Assembly (NCBI GenBank): GCA_900539115.1 | Contig: UQAQ01000018.1 | Coordinates: 1 to 54,065, forward strand | Direction: 5' to 3' | Origin: an uncultured Roseburia sp. | GTDB lineage: Bacteria; Bacillota; Clostridia; Lachnospirales; Lachnospiraceae | DNA: 54,065 nucleotides | Shown here: positions 1 to 7,832 of the stretch, piece by piece | How positions within the stretch are numbered: the first letter of the stretch is position 1 | Layout of the letters: every line of letters starts with the position of its first letter | Translations under genes and position numbers: made by a program | The notes under the pieces: model-generated | Told to the model about the DNA's origin: nothing | Databases searched by the model: none | What the model saw: only the letters and a program-made list of their open reading frames with translations

Positions 1-94
1 AAAAACAATCCACAGTATCTCTAATAGTATAGCATACAGACCTTGGAGAGGGTCTATAAACACTACTACTTTATAATACGAGGAAGGGAAACAA

Positions 95-805
95 ATGAAA
101 TTACGAGTATTGGCAGCAGGTTTGATCCTGGGAGTAATGATGACCGGAGGAGTGACACAGGCAGCGACAAAAGACGGACAGAAAGTGGTGGCGATCGATG
201 CCGGACATCAGCTGCGCGGAAACAGTTCGTTGGAGCCAAACGGCCCGGGCTCTTCGACGAAAAAAGCAAAGGTAACATCCGGGACATCGGGAAAAGCAAG
301 CGGACTTGGTGAATATCAGCTGAATCTGCAGGTGGCGAAAAAAGTAAAGAAAGAGCTGGTGGCGAGAGGCTATAAAGTAGTCATGGTGCGCACAAAGCAC
401 AATGTCAACATTTCCAACGTAGAGCGTGCAAAAGTGGCAAATGCGGCAAAGGCAGATGCATTTATCCGCATTCATGCGAACTCTTCGGAAAGCACTTCGG
501 TAAGCGGTGCGTTGTCAATCGCTCCGACAGGAAACAACAAATATATGTCGAAAAAGGTGCGCAAAGCCAGCCAGAAATTTTCTAAGAAAATGATTCGGAA
601 ATATTGTGCGGCGACAGGTGCCAAAAACCGCGGAGTAATGTACACCGACACGATGACGGGCATCAATTGGTGCAAAGTCCCTGTTACGATCATTGAGATG
701 GGATTTATGAGCAACCGCGCCGAAGACCTGAAAATGGCATCTGCTTCTTACCAGAAAAAGATGGTAAAAGGAATTGCCGATGGTGTCGATGCCTTTTTAA
801 AATAA
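95..805 (+). CDS. Secreted N-acetylmuramoyl-L-alanine amidase (Amidase_3)
   Basis: This enzyme would cut the amide bond between N-acetylmuramic acid and L-alanine in peptidoglycan, outside the membrane. Residues 1-23 form a signal peptide ending TQA. The Amidase_3 zinc-site residues are visible: His38 in DAGHQ, Glu73 in GLGEYQ, His127 in RIHAN, and the catalytic Glu201 in IIEMGFMSN. At 236 residues it is essentially signal plus catalytic domain, with no recognisable wall-binding repeats. The ATG lies 6 nt after an AGGAAGG ribosome site (81-87). A small inverted repeat AGACC/GGTCT sits upstream near 40-57. The next gene has its own promoter, so this looks monocistronic. The family call is secure; the cell-cycle or sporulation role is not shown. 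Confidence 0.93.
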   Translation: MKLRVLAAGLILGVMMTGGVTQAATKDGQKVVAIDAGHQLRGNSSLEPNGPGSSTKKAKVTSGTSGKASGLGEYQLNLQVAKKVKKELVARGYKVVMVRTKHNVNISNVERAKVANAAKADAFIRIHANSSESTSVSGALSIAPTGNNKYMSKKVRKASQKFSKKMIRKYCAATGAKNRGVMYTDTMTGINWCKVPVTIIEMGFMSNRAEDLKMASASYQKKMVKGIADGVDAFLK

Positions 806-810
806 AAGAA

Positions 811-839
811 TTGCTTGTCATTAAAAAGTGTGATACAAT
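811..839 (+). promoter_or_regulatory. Sigma-A-type promoter for the SEC-C gene
   Basis: TTGCTT at 811-816 and TACAAT at 834-839 are separated by 17 nt. The pair lies 52 nt before the SEC-C protein start and right after the amidase stop. Confidence 0.55.
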
Positions 840-891
840 GAAAAAAGGGAATACCTAACGAAAATTGCAAAATCGCAGGAGGAATTAAATT

Positions 892-1398
892 ATGTCATTG
901 TTACAAGAATGGCGTGAGTACGCATATAGTGAAGAAATGCAGAATTCAAAAGAAGGAGAGCAGCTTTGGAACAATTACTTCCAGTTGGAAAAAGGCATTT
1001 ATGAAAAACTTTTGACCAATCCGACAGAAGTTGTGACCGGAACCGTAGAAGAACTGGCAGAGAAGTACGAAGTACCGCTTTCTATGATGGTTGGTTTCCT
1101 GGATGGAATCAATGATAGTTTGAAAGAGCCAAATCCAATCGATACGATGGAAAAAGATACCGAGGTCAAATTGGATATTGACTGCGAAAAATTGTATTAT
1201 AATATGGTAGACTGTAATGCCGAATGGCTGTACACACTGCCACAGTGGGATTCGATCCTGAGTGCGGAACGCAGAAAAGAATTGTACCGCAACCAGAAAA
1301 ATTCCGGTACGATCCGTCGCGAAGAACCAAAAATCGGCAGAAATGACCCATGCCCATGCGGAAGCGGCAAGAAATACAAAAAATGTTGTGGACGATAA
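892..1398 (+). CDS. SEC-C metal-binding motif protein
   Basis: The last 20 residues (about 149-168) carry a typical SEC-C zinc motif, GRNDPCPCGSGKKYKKCC, as found at the SecA C-terminus and in many small accessory proteins. The preceding 145 residues are acidic, predicted helical, and not recognised. No signal peptide or membrane segment is visible, so it is cytosolic. The ATG follows an AGGAGGA ribosome site at 878-884. Proteins of this type are common in Clostridia upstream of housekeeping genes. The molecular role is unknown; the motif suggests zinc-mediated binding to protein or ribosome. Confidence 0.85.
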   Translation: MSLLQEWREYAYSEEMQNSKEGEQLWNNYFQLEKGIYEKLLTNPTEVVTGTVEELAEKYEVPLSMMVGFLDGINDSLKEPNPIDTMEKDTEVKLDIDCEKLYYNMVDCNAEWLYTLPQWDSILSAERRKELYRNQKNSGTIRREEPKIGRNDPCPCGSGKKYKKCCGR

Positions 1399-1445
1399 GT
1401 CTGTGTAAGCAGACCAAAAATAAAAAATGAAATGGAGGAAGAAAG

Positions 1446-2309
1446 ATGTTAGTATCAGCAGAAGAAATGCTCAAAAAAGCAAAAGCAGGTAAATATGCAG
1501 TAGGTCAGTTCAACATCAACAACCTGGAGTGGACAAAATCCATTCTTCTCACAGCACAGGAGTGCAATTCACCGGTTATCCTTGGTGTATCTGAGGGAGC
1601 CGGAAAATATATGTGTGGATACAAAACGGTTGTAGGCATGGTAAATGGTATGCTGGAAGAACTGAATATCACAGTTCCGGTTGCCCTTCACCTTGACCAC
1701 GGCAGCTACGAAGGAGCTAAAGCTTGTATCGAAGCAGGATTTTCTTCAATCATGTTTGACGGATCTCATTATCCGATTGAAGAAAATGTGGCAAAGACAA
1801 AAGAATTGGTAGCGATCTGTAAAGAAAAAGGAATGTCAATCGAAGCAGAAGTTGGTTCCATCGGTGGAGAAGAAGATGGTGTTATCGGAGCCGGCGAATG
1901 TGCAGATCCAAAAGAATGTAAGATGATCGCTGACCTTGGCGTAACGATGCTGGCAGCAGGAATCGGAAATATTCACGGAAAATATCCGGAAAACTGGGCA
2001 GGACTCAGCTTTGAGACGCTGGATGCCGTTCAGCAGCTGACAGGAGAAATGCCACTCGTACTTCACGGAGGTACAGGTATTCCGGAAGACATGATCAAGA
2101 AAGCAATCAGCCTTGGCGTGTCAAAAATCAATGTAAATACAGAGTGCCAACTTTCTTTCGCAGCTGCTACACGTAAATACATTGAAGCAGGAAAAGATCT
2201 CGAAGGAAAAGGATTTGACCCTCGTAAACTTCTTGCTCCGGGAGCAGAGGCAATCAAAGCAACAGTAAAAGAAAAAATGGAATTATTTGGTTCTGTTGGA
2301 AAAGCTTGA
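1446..2309 (+). CDS. fba: Class II fructose-1,6-bisphosphate aldolase
   Basis: The enzyme cleaves fructose-1,6-bisphosphate to dihydroxyacetone phosphate and glyceraldehyde-3-phosphate in glycolysis and runs in reverse in gluconeogenesis. It is a zinc-dependent TIM barrel. The catalytic Asp84 and metal ligand His85 (LHLDHGS), His177 (NIHGKY) and His207 (VLHGGTG) are all present. At 287 residues it has the usual length for the short Firmicutes form. GGAGG at 1435-1439 precedes the ATG. There is only a weak hairpin between the SEC-C gene and fba, so co-transcription is possible. Close relatives acting on tagatose-1,6-bisphosphate are hard to separate by sequence, but no tagatose genes are nearby. 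Confidence 0.95.
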   Translation: MLVSAEEMLKKAKAGKYAVGQFNINNLEWTKSILLTAQECNSPVILGVSEGAGKYMCGYKTVVGMVNGMLEELNITVPVALHLDHGSYEGAKACIEAGFSSIMFDGSHYPIEENVAKTKELVAICKEKGMSIEAEVGSIGGEEDGVIGAGECADPKECKMIADLGVTMLAAGIGNIHGKYPENWAGLSFETLDAVQQLTGEMPLVLHGGTGIPEDMIKKAISLGVSKINVNTECQLSFAAATRKYIEAGKDLEGKGFDPRKLLAPGAEAIKATVKEKMELFGSVGKA

Positions 2310-2342
2310 ATTGCATAAGAAATAAGAAATCGCAGATACTAT

Positions 2343-2371
2343 CTCCTGTAACAAAACATTGTTGACAGGAG
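2343..2371 (+). promoter_or_regulatory. Hairpin occluding a ribosome binding site
   Basis: CTCCTGT (2343-2349) pairs with ACAGGAG (2365-2371), and inside it AACAA (2350-2354) pairs with TTGTT (2359-2363), leaving an AACA loop and one bulged G. The 3' arm contains the ribosome site (ACAGGAGG) of the small gene that starts at 2381. The fold would block initiation unless it is opened. Confidence 0.55.
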
Positions 2372-2380
2372 GGTTTAAAA

Positions 2381-2572
2381 ATGGCGAAAAACTTTTTAGA
2401 CGATTACGATTCAAATCAAAACAGTACAAATAGTACAAACAGCTCAAACAGTTCAAAGAATAAGGCGAAAAATCGTGCGCAGAATTCTTCGAAAAACAGT
2501 TCTAAGAATTCATCGAACGCATCCAATGCTTCCAATTCTACGAACAGTTCCAATTGTCACCATGACAACTAA
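2381..2572 (+). CDS. Small Asn/Ser-rich protein of unknown function
   Basis: This is a 63-residue, low-complexity polypeptide. After an acidic start (MAKNFLDDYDS) it is almost entirely Asn, Ser, Lys and Thr, with runs such as NSTNSSNSSKN, and it ends in CHHDN. There is no signal peptide or membrane segment. A strong ribosome site ACAGGAGGG sits 8 nt before the ATG and a good terminator follows the stop, which supports a real gene. The ribosome site is buried in a hairpin. Basic, low-complexity small proteins of this sort occur in spore formers, but it lacks the SASP motifs, so I give no function. Confidence 0.7.
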   Translation: MAKNFLDDYDSNQNSTNSTNSSNSSKNKAKNRAQNSSKNSSKNSSNASNASNSTNSSNCHHDN

Positions 2573-2608
2573 GCCGTTGTGCTGACTGTAAGAAATGAAA
2601 AACGAACG

Positions 2609-2642
2609 GGCCGTCACCATTCCGGAGGCGGCCTTTCTTTTG
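2609..2642 (+). terminator. Rho-independent terminator
   Basis: GGCCG (2609-2613) pairs with CGGCC (2629-2633), with further GC pairing inside, and is followed by TTTCTTTT. It ends the transcript of the small Asn/Ser-rich gene. Confidence 0.75.
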
Positions 2643-2707
2643 CGGTCATGCGGGTGTCACATTTTGTCGAAAACCCGCATATAATAAAAGAAAAAGAACG
2701 TGATACT

Positions 2708-3046
2708 ATGAGTTTTTCGATTATCTCGATCCGTCAGCTGGCTTCGTGGCAGGCAAGAGAAGGGACGATTCTCATTGATTTACGGGAACGCGAAGAGTAT
2801 CAGGAAGAGCACATCAAGGGAGCGGTCAATATTCCGTACGAACGATGGGAACAGGAAAAAGAGGGATGGCGGCACCAGTTTACGTATTTGATCTTTTACT
2901 GTGACCGCGGAAACCAGAGCATGTACGCAGCCCGCGAGATGAACCGGCTGGGGTACCATGCGGCAAGCATTGCCGGCGGCTTCGAAAGCTACCGGATTTG
3001 GAAAAAGAAAGGAAAAAAAGAGTACGATGGGCAAAGAAATATTTGA
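2708..3046 (+). CDS. Single-domain rhodanese-like protein
   Basis: A 112-residue rhodanese domain that would carry a persulfide on Cys65 (loop CDRGNQS, where the family loop is usually C-x5-[ST]) and act as a sulfurtransferase. Conserved family features visible are IDLRE, EEHIKGAVNIP and the active-site strand LIFYCDRG. I chose the ATG at 2708 because it gives exactly one domain; the longer reading frame from 2579 runs back through the terminator. The ribosome site is weak. The gene overlaps the start of the downstream RNA methyltransferase by 20 nt, so the two are probably translated together. Confidence 0.85.
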   Translation: MSFSIISIRQLASWQAREGTILIDLREREEYQEEHIKGAVNIPYERWEQEKEGWRHQFTYLIFYCDRGNQSMYAAREMNRLGYHAASIAGGFESYRIWKKKGKKEYDGQRNI

Positions 3047-4190
3047 GTTGATCGCGCCCTGCCATTTTGGCATGGAAGCGGTATTAAAACGCGAGATCAA
3101 CGATCTTGGATATGAAATTTCAAAAGTGGAAAATGGAAAAGTCACCTTTTTGGCAGACGCCGAAGGAATCTGCCGTGGAAATATTTTCCTTCGCACGACG
3201 GAGCGTATTCTACTCAAAGTGGCAGAATTTAAGGCGGAGACATTTGACGAATTATTTGAAGCCTGTAAGGCGATTCCATGGGAGCGCTACATTCCTGAAA
3301 ATGGAAAATTCTGGGTGGCGAAAGCAACCTCCGTCAATAGTAAATTGTTCAGTCCATCGGACATACAGCGCATTGTTAAAAAAGCAATGGTGGAAAGCCT
3401 CAAGCGGACATACCGGGTCAGCTGGTTTGCCGAAGACGGGGCCTCTTATCCACTCCGCATTAATATTATGAAAGATATCGTGACCGTATCTCTTGATACG
3501 ACGGGAGTATCACTGCACAAACGTGGTTACCGCCGATACACCGCACCGGCGCCAGTGACGGAAACGCTGGCGGCGGCGATGCTTTTGCTTTCGCCGTGGA
3601 AGAAGGACCGCATTCTTGTTGATCCTTTTTGCGGAAGTGGTACGATCCCGATCGAGGCGGCTATGATCGCGTGCCGGATCGCGCCGGGATTAAACCGCGA
3701 ATTTTTGTCCGAAGAATGGGACAACCTGATCCCGAAAAAAGAATGGTACGGAGTCGTGGAAGAAGCACAGGACATGGTTTGCGAGGATGCCGAAGTGCAG
3801 ATCCAAGGCTACGATATTGATGATGAGGTGCTTAAAATGGCGCGTGCCAATGCGGCGCTTGCCGGCGTGGAGGACAAGATTCATTTCCAGCGCCGTGACA
3901 TTATCAATTTCAGTTCGCCAAAAAAATACGGTTTTGTCGTTTCCAATCCGCCGTACGGCGAACGTCTTTCTGACAAAAAACAGATGGAAATGCTATACCG
4001 CAGCATCGGTCAGATCATCAAAGAAAATGATACGTGGTCATTTTTCCTGCTGAGCGGTTATGAGGAAGCCCAGAAAATGATTGGCAAAAAGGCGGACAAG
4101 AACCGCAAGATCTATAACGGTATGATGAAAACTTATCTTTACCAATATATGGGAATCAAGCCACCGAGGCGACCGGCAAAGGATCAGTAA
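3027..4190 (+). CDS. THUMP-domain class I SAM-dependent RNA methyltransferase (RlmL/YpsC type)
   Basis: A predicted 23S rRNA guanine-N2 methyltransferase. Residues 1 to about 155 hold a ferredoxin-like/THUMP RNA-binding region, beginning FELIAPCHFGMEAVLKREI. The Rossmann methyltransferase domain follows, with the SAM-binding motif DPFCGSGTIPIEAA and the catalytic motif IV SNPPYGERL. At 387 residues it matches the single-methyltransferase YpsC/RlmL-N group and lacks the RlmK half found in the E. coli fusion. The ATG at 3027 has AAAGGAA 11 nt upstream and gives the expected N-terminus; the longer frame from 2958 is overlap with rhodanese. The exact target base is inferred from family. Confidence 0.9.
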   Translation: MGKEIFELIAPCHFGMEAVLKREINDLGYEISKVENGKVTFLADAEGICRGNIFLRTTERILLKVAEFKAETFDELFEACKAIPWERYIPENGKFWVAKATSVNSKLFSPSDIQRIVKKAMVESLKRTYRVSWFAEDGASYPLRINIMKDIVTVSLDTTGVSLHKRGYRRYTAPAPVTETLAAAMLLLSPWKKDRILVDPFCGSGTIPIEAAMIACRIAPGLNREFLSEEWDNLIPKKEWYGVVEEAQDMVCEDAEVQIQGYDIDDEVLKMARANAALAGVEDKIHFQRRDIINFSSPKKYGFVVSNPPYGERLSDKKQMEMLYRSIGQIIKENDTWSFFLLSGYEEAQKMIGKKADKNRKIYNGMMKTYLYQYMGIKPPRRPAKDQ

Positions 4191-4216
4191 AAATAGGAAA
4201 AATATATCGAAAGGGC

Positions 4217-4245
4217 TTGCACTTTTTCCGGACAACATATATACT
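4217..4245 (+). promoter_or_regulatory. Sigma-A-type promoter for rdgB
   Basis: TTGCAC (4217-4222) and TATACT (4240-4245) are spaced by 17 nt. A small inverted repeat GGTC/GACC (4257-4271) lies just downstream in the leader. Confidence 0.7.
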
Positions 4246-4298
4246 AGTCGTATTAAGGTCGAAATTTGACCGAAATTTTTACACAGGGAATGAAACAA

Positions 4299-4892
4299 AT
4301 GGGAAAAAAATTGATATTTGCAACACACAATCAAGGAAAGGTTGTGGAAATTAAACAGATTTTGGGAGAAGGCTACGAGGTATTTTCTCTCAAAGACCTT
4401 GATATTCATACAGAAATTGAGGAAAACGGAACATCTTTTGAGGAAAACGCTGTCATCAAAGCGAAGGCTATCTGTGAAATGACAGGTGAGATGGTTCTGG
4501 CAGATGATTCCGGATTTGAAGTAGATTATCTGAATGGCGAGCCGGGAATCTATTCGGCACGTTACCTCGGTGAAGATACGTCATATGACATCAAAAATGC
4601 CGATCTTCTCAAACGCTGTGAAGGCGTGCCGGAAGAAAAGCGCGACGCACGTTTTGTCTGTGTGATCGCCTGTGCGTATCCGGACGGCAATGTCATCACG
4701 ACCAAAGGCGTGATTGAAGGAAAACTTGCTCACGAACCGAAAGGCACACATGGCTTTGGATATGATCCCATCTTTTATCTGCCGGAGCGAGGCTGCACAA
4801 CCGGAGAATTGCTGCCGGAGGAGAAAAATAAGATCAGCCACCGCGGTATCGCACTCCGCAAGATGGTTGAAAAGTTGAATGAACAGGCATAA
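4299..4892 (+). CDS. rdgB: XTP/dITP diphosphatase (Ham1/RdgB family)
   Basis: This house-cleaning pyrophosphatase hydrolyses ITP, dITP and XTP to monophosphates, keeping deaminated purines out of nucleic acids. The start motif FATHNQGKVVEI, the acidic LADDSGFEVDYLNGEPGIYSARY block, FGYDPIF and the C-terminal SHRGIALRKM are all characteristic. I use the ATG at 4299, giving 197 residues as expected; the frame also contains ATG codons at 4266 and 4290. A clear promoter lies upstream, and the gene for a YfcE-type phosphoesterase starts 14 nt after the stop, so the pair is an operon. Confidence 0.94.
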   Translation: MGKKLIFATHNQGKVVEIKQILGEGYEVFSLKDLDIHTEIEENGTSFEENAVIKAKAICEMTGEMVLADDSGFEVDYLNGEPGIYSARYLGEDTSYDIKNADLLKRCEGVPEEKRDARFVCVIACAYPDGNVITTKGVIEGKLAHEPKGTHGFGYDPIFYLPERGCTTGELLPEEKNKISHRGIALRKMVEKLNEQA

Positions 4893-4906
4893 TATGGGAG
4901 GAAAAA

Positions 4907-5398
4907 ATGGCGAAATATATCGTTTTTAGTGATTCACATGGAAAAAATGACCGGATGTATGATATCATTCGCAAAAATCAGGATCAGATCGACGGATTAT
5001 TCCATCTCGGTGATGTCGGAGATGCCGCCGAGGAACTCAGCCTTATGGTGAAAGGACCGGTTTATATGGTTCGCGGAAATTGCGACACGTATTCCAGCCT
5101 GCGCACGGAAAATGTCTTCCGTCTGCATGGCCATAAGATCGCAATGACGCACGGACACAACCAGCATGTCGAGCGTGGTGTCGATGTATTAAAGTACTGG
5201 GCGCTTCAAAATGAGGCAGATGTTGTCCTTTACGGACACACGCATGTGCCGTTTGTCGAGCAGAGCAGTCAGATGACCGTTCTCAACCCGGGCAGCATTT
5301 CACGCCCGCGTCAAAGCGGTTTTGAATGCACCTATGCCTGGATGGAATTTTTGCCAAATGGCGAGATTTCGATAGAAATTGTAAAAATCCCTAAATAG
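4907..5398 (+). CDS. YfcE/MJ0936-type metallophosphodiesterase
   Basis: A small calcineurin-like phosphoesterase with the full set of metal-binding motifs in order: FSDSHG, HLGDVGD, RGNCD, MTHGHN and YGHTH. At 163 residues it is the usual length for this group, whose members cleave phosphodiesters in vitro with poorly defined cellular substrates. It follows rdgB by 14 nt with GGAGG before the ATG, an arrangement (rdgB plus yfcE-type) common in Firmicutes. It is cytosolic with no signal peptide. Confidence 0.9.
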   Translation: MAKYIVFSDSHGKNDRMYDIIRKNQDQIDGLFHLGDVGDAAEELSLMVKGPVYMVRGNCDTYSSLRTENVFRLHGHKIAMTHGHNQHVERGVDVLKYWALQNEADVVLYGHTHVPFVEQSSQMTVLNPGSISRPRQSGFECTYAWMEFLPNGEISIEIVKIPK

Positions 5399-5444
5399 TC
5401 ATAAAGAAACAAAATCAAAAAGCAAATTTGAAAGGAAAATAATT

Positions 5445-5927
5445 ATGTTTAAGAAAATGATACTTGTAGGATTGATCTCAATGGTTCCTATCATTGAACT
5501 TCGTGGAGCAATCCCTTACGCCGTACTTTGGGACGCACAGCCACTCTGGCTTGCCATCCTGATTGCCGTAATTGGAAATATGATTCCGGTACCATTTATT
5601 TATTTGTTTGCAAGAAAAATTCTTGTCTGGGGAGCGGACAAGCCTGTGATCGGCAAGTTCTTTTCGTTCTGCCTTGAAAAAGGCGAAAAAGGCGGTAAGA
5701 AACTGCAGGAGAAAGCCGGCCAGGGATTGTTTGTAGCGCTCCTTCTTTTCGTTGGAATCCCTCTTCCGGGAACCGGCGCGTGGACAGGAACCCTTGCAGC
5801 CAGTATCCTTGACATGGGATTTAAGAAAAGTGTCCTCGCCTGCATGGGCGGTGTTTTGGTAGCCGGAACAATCATGTTCTGCCTTAGTTTCTTTGCGCGA
5901 GGAACCTTTATGGCGTTGTTTGGGTAA
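5445..5927 (+). CDS. Small membrane export protein (COG2426, Sm_multidrug_ex family)
   Basis: A 160-residue integral membrane protein that begins MVPIIELRGAIPYAV, the signature opening of this family. Four or so hydrophobic segments are visible, near residues 5-20, 30-55, 90-110 and 125-155, with a basic cytosolic loop (KGEKGGKKLQEK) between the second and third. The family name 'small multidrug export' rests on thin evidence; the transported substrate is unknown. AAAGGAAA precedes the ATG. It may belong to the rdgB-yfcE transcript, since the gap upstream is only 46 nt. Confidence 0.85.
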   Translation: MFKKMILVGLISMVPIIELRGAIPYAVLWDAQPLWLAILIAVIGNMIPVPFIYLFARKILVWGADKPVIGKFFSFCLEKGEKGGKKLQEKAGQGLFVALLLFVGIPLPGTGAWTGTLAASILDMGFKKSVLACMGGVLVAGTIMFCLSFFARGTFMALFG

Positions 5928-6006
5928 GAAAAGGGCGAATTTTCGAGGAATGGAAGTGGTATTAAAATGTCCCTGAGAAAATGTTCCAAATTTTTTAAAA
6001 AAACTA

Positions 6007-6035
6007 TTGACAAAAAGATGGACACCATATATAAT
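6007..6035 (+). promoter_or_regulatory. Consensus promoter for tRNA-Val/tRNA-Met
   Basis: TTGACA (6007-6012) and TATAAT (6030-6035), both perfect consensus and 17 nt apart, lie 35 nt upstream of tRNA-Val. This strength is typical of tRNA operons. Confidence 0.85.
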
Positions 6036-6070
6036 AGTCAATGGTGCTGCTGATAAGCGATACACCAAAT

Positions 6071-6143
6071 GGGATCTTAGCTCAGCTGGGAGAGCATCTG
6101 CCTTACAAGCAGAGGGTCACAGGTTCGAGCCCTGTAGGTCCCA
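6071..6143 (+). tRNA. tRNA-Val (TAC)
   Basis: A 73-nt cloverleaf. The acceptor is GGGATCT with AGGTCCC and discriminator A. The anticodon arm CTGCC-TTACAAG reads TAC in the loop. The T-arm contains GGTTCGAGCC. CCA is not encoded. Confidence 0.95.
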
Positions 6144-6174
6144 TTTATCACTAAAAAGCAGCTTCGCAATATAT

Positions 6175-6248
6175 GGCGGGATAGCTCAGTTGGCGAGAGC
6201 ACACGGTTCATACCCGTGGTGTCGGGGGTTCAAATCCCTTTCCCGCTA
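6175..6248 (+). tRNA. tRNA-Met (CAT), elongator type
   Basis: The acceptor GGCGGGA pairs with TCCCGCT, with discriminator A. The anticodon stem CACGG/CCGTG encloses TTCATAC, anticodon CAT. The paired position 1-72 and the absence of three G-C pairs beside the anticodon loop argue for the elongator rather than the initiator. CCA is not encoded. Ile-CAT is a less likely alternative. Confidence 0.92.
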
Positions 6249-6251
6249 CTA

Positions 6252-6280
6252 AAAAGAATGTCGAAAGACATTCTTTTTTT
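6252..6280 (+). terminator. Terminator of the tRNA-Val/tRNA-Met transcript
   Basis: The stem AAAGAATGTC/GACATTCTTT with a GAAA tetraloop is followed by a run of T. Confidence 0.85.
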
Positions 6281-6290
6281 GTGCGAAAAA

Positions 6291-6338
6291 GGAAAGGCAA
6301 CGAAAATCAGTGAAATCGCCGAAATAGGTTGCCTTTCC
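6291..6338. repeat. 11-bp perfect inverted repeat between tRNA-Met and ispF
   Basis: GGAAAGGCAAC (6291-6301) and GTTGCCTTTCC (6328-6338) flank a 26-nt spacer. There is no T run after it, so it is unlikely to be a terminator. It sits about 50 nt before the ispF promoter. Confidence 0.5.
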
Positions 6339-6387
6339 CAGTCGCGCTGAAGCCCAAAACCCCACACACAAGAAATTCCAAAACCCC

Positions 6388-6416
6388 TTGAATCTTCCTC
6401 GGTTTTTTGTTATCAT
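6388..6416 (+). promoter_or_regulatory. Sigma-A-type promoter for ispF
   Basis: TTGAAT (6388-6393) and TATCAT (6411-6416) are 17 nt apart, 54 nt before the ispF start. Confidence 0.6.
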
Positions 6417-6470
6417 GTAACTATTCAGAAATGGTTACGATTCAATTAGAAGAAGTAAGGAGGAAGGCTT

Positions 6471-6938
6471 ATGCGGATTGGAATGGGTTACGACGTGCAT
6501 CGGCTGGTGGAAGACCGTGATTTGATCATAGGGGGAGAAAAAATTGAGTATGAGTATGGGCTGCTCGGGCATTCTGACGCGGATGTCCTGCTTCATGCGA
6601 TCATGGATGCGCTGCTGGGAGCGGCAGCGCTTGGTGACATTGGGACGCATTTTCCGGATACGGACGAAAGATATAGAGGGATATCGAGCGTGCGCCTGCT
6701 GGCTTACGTTGATCAATTATTGGAAGAAAATGGATATTCAGTAGGAAATATTGATGCGACGATCATCGCGCAGCGGCCGAAAATGGCGCCATATATCCAG
6801 AAAATACGCGAAAATATTGCGAATACGCTGGGACTTGAATTGAATCAGGTCAATATAAAAGCTACGACAGAAGAAGGACTGGGATTTACCGGAAGCGGAG
6901 ATGGAATCTCGGCGCAGGCGGTATGCATCTTAGAATAA
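6471..6938 (+). CDS. ispF: 2-C-methyl-D-erythritol 2,4-cyclodiphosphate synthase
   Basis: The enzyme closes the cyclic diphosphate in the MEP pathway to isopentenyl diphosphate. The zinc site DVHR (residues 8-11, GYDVHRLVE), the LGHSDADVLLHAIMDALLG block, FPDTDERYRG and the C-terminal ATTEEGLGFTGSGDGI loop are all present. At 155 residues it is the standard length. AAGGAGGAAGG precedes the ATG. Isoprenoid output matters here because undecaprenyl phosphate is the carrier for the glycan cluster further on, though no regulatory link is visible. Confidence 0.97.
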   Translation: MRIGMGYDVHRLVEDRDLIIGGEKIEYEYGLLGHSDADVLLHAIMDALLGAAALGDIGTHFPDTDERYRGISSVRLLAYVDQLLEENGYSVGNIDATIIAQRPKMAPYIQKIRENIANTLGLELNQVNIKATTEEGLGFTGSGDGISAQAVCILE

Positions 6939-6956
6939 CAGTAAAGGAGCCGGACT

Positions 6957-7817
6957 ATGAACCATAGGCAGTTATGGAAGAAAATATTTGGCGACAACGA
7001 TGCCTATATTGATTTCTATTTTAAAGAAAGAGCCGATCATACTGTGGTATATTCAAAATACGAAGGACATGATCTGGTAAGCATGATATTTTTTAATTAT
7101 TACACCCTCGTGATTCAGGGAGAAAAAGTGAAATGTCCTTATATCGAGGGCGTTGCGACAGCTCCGGAATGGCGGCATAAAGGGTTTATGAAAATGCTTT
7201 TGTATCAGGGAATGATGGATGCAAGAAACGAGGGAGCGCCGTATGCGTTTTTGTCGCCGGCAAACGAAGAAATTTATAAACCTTTTGGATTCCAAGGAGT
7301 GTATTACCGAAAACAGATGGAAATTCAAGGGAGACGGCACAAATGGTACCATGCAGGTTCCTTTTCGCATCTTGACAGCCAGTTGAAGGAGCGGGCGGTG
7401 GAATTTGCAAACGCCCAATTATATGCGAGTGAATTTGATGCCTATATTTATCGTGATGTCAAATATTACGATACTTTGATGAAAGAAACCAAGACACTCG
7501 GGGGAAAAGTCGTTGTGCTGCGAAATGAGACGATGATCCATGGTGTCGCTGTTGTGACACATGAGGAGGATCGATATGAGGTGCAGGAAATGATCTGTGC
7601 ACCGGAAGATGCGGCTAAAGTGGCAGAATCTATATGCCATTATCTGGGAGTGGCGGACGACGAAGCGGTTTTGTTTGAAGATGGATATTTTTTACAAAAT
7701 TTAATGGGTGAAGGTATCACGATTCGCATGACGGAAAAGCCGTATATTATGGCGCGGACACTTGTGGATGACGGAGATGCCGGAAAATTAAAATGGTATA
7801 TTAACGATATCACATAG
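6957..7817 (+). CDS. GNAT-family N-acetyltransferase
   Basis: The N-terminal half (about residues 35-110) is a GNAT fold: IEGVATAPEWRHKGFMKMLL matches acetyl-CoA motif A (R-x-x-G-x), followed by GAPYAFLSPANEEIYKPFGF, typical of Eis-like acyltransferases. The second half lacks a second clear GNAT motif, and the 286-residue length fits single-chain Eis/YkkB-like proteins with a C-terminal accessory domain. The substrate is unknown. AAAGGAG lies 7 nt before the ATG and the gene sits 18 nt after ispF, so it is probably co-transcribed. Confidence 0.82.
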   Translation: MNHRQLWKKIFGDNDAYIDFYFKERADHTVVYSKYEGHDLVSMIFFNYYTLVIQGEKVKCPYIEGVATAPEWRHKGFMKMLLYQGMMDARNEGAPYAFLSPANEEIYKPFGFQGVYYRKQMEIQGRRHKWYHAGSFSHLDSQLKERAVEFANAQLYASEFDAYIYRDVKYYDTLMKETKTLGGKVVVLRNETMIHGVAVVTHEEDRYEVQEMICAPEDAAKVAESICHYLGVADDEAVLFEDGYFLQNLMGEGITIRMTEKPYIMARTLVDDGDAGKLKWYINDIT

Positions 7818-7832
7818 GAAAGAGGAAAAATC

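Noticed and set aside
1401..1416. GTCTG/CAGAC hairpin between the SEC-C gene and fba as a terminator
   Set aside because: The stem is short and no T run follows.
6175..6248. tRNA-CAT considered as the initiator tRNA
   Set aside because: Position 1 is paired and the anticodon stem lacks the three G-C pairs of initiators.
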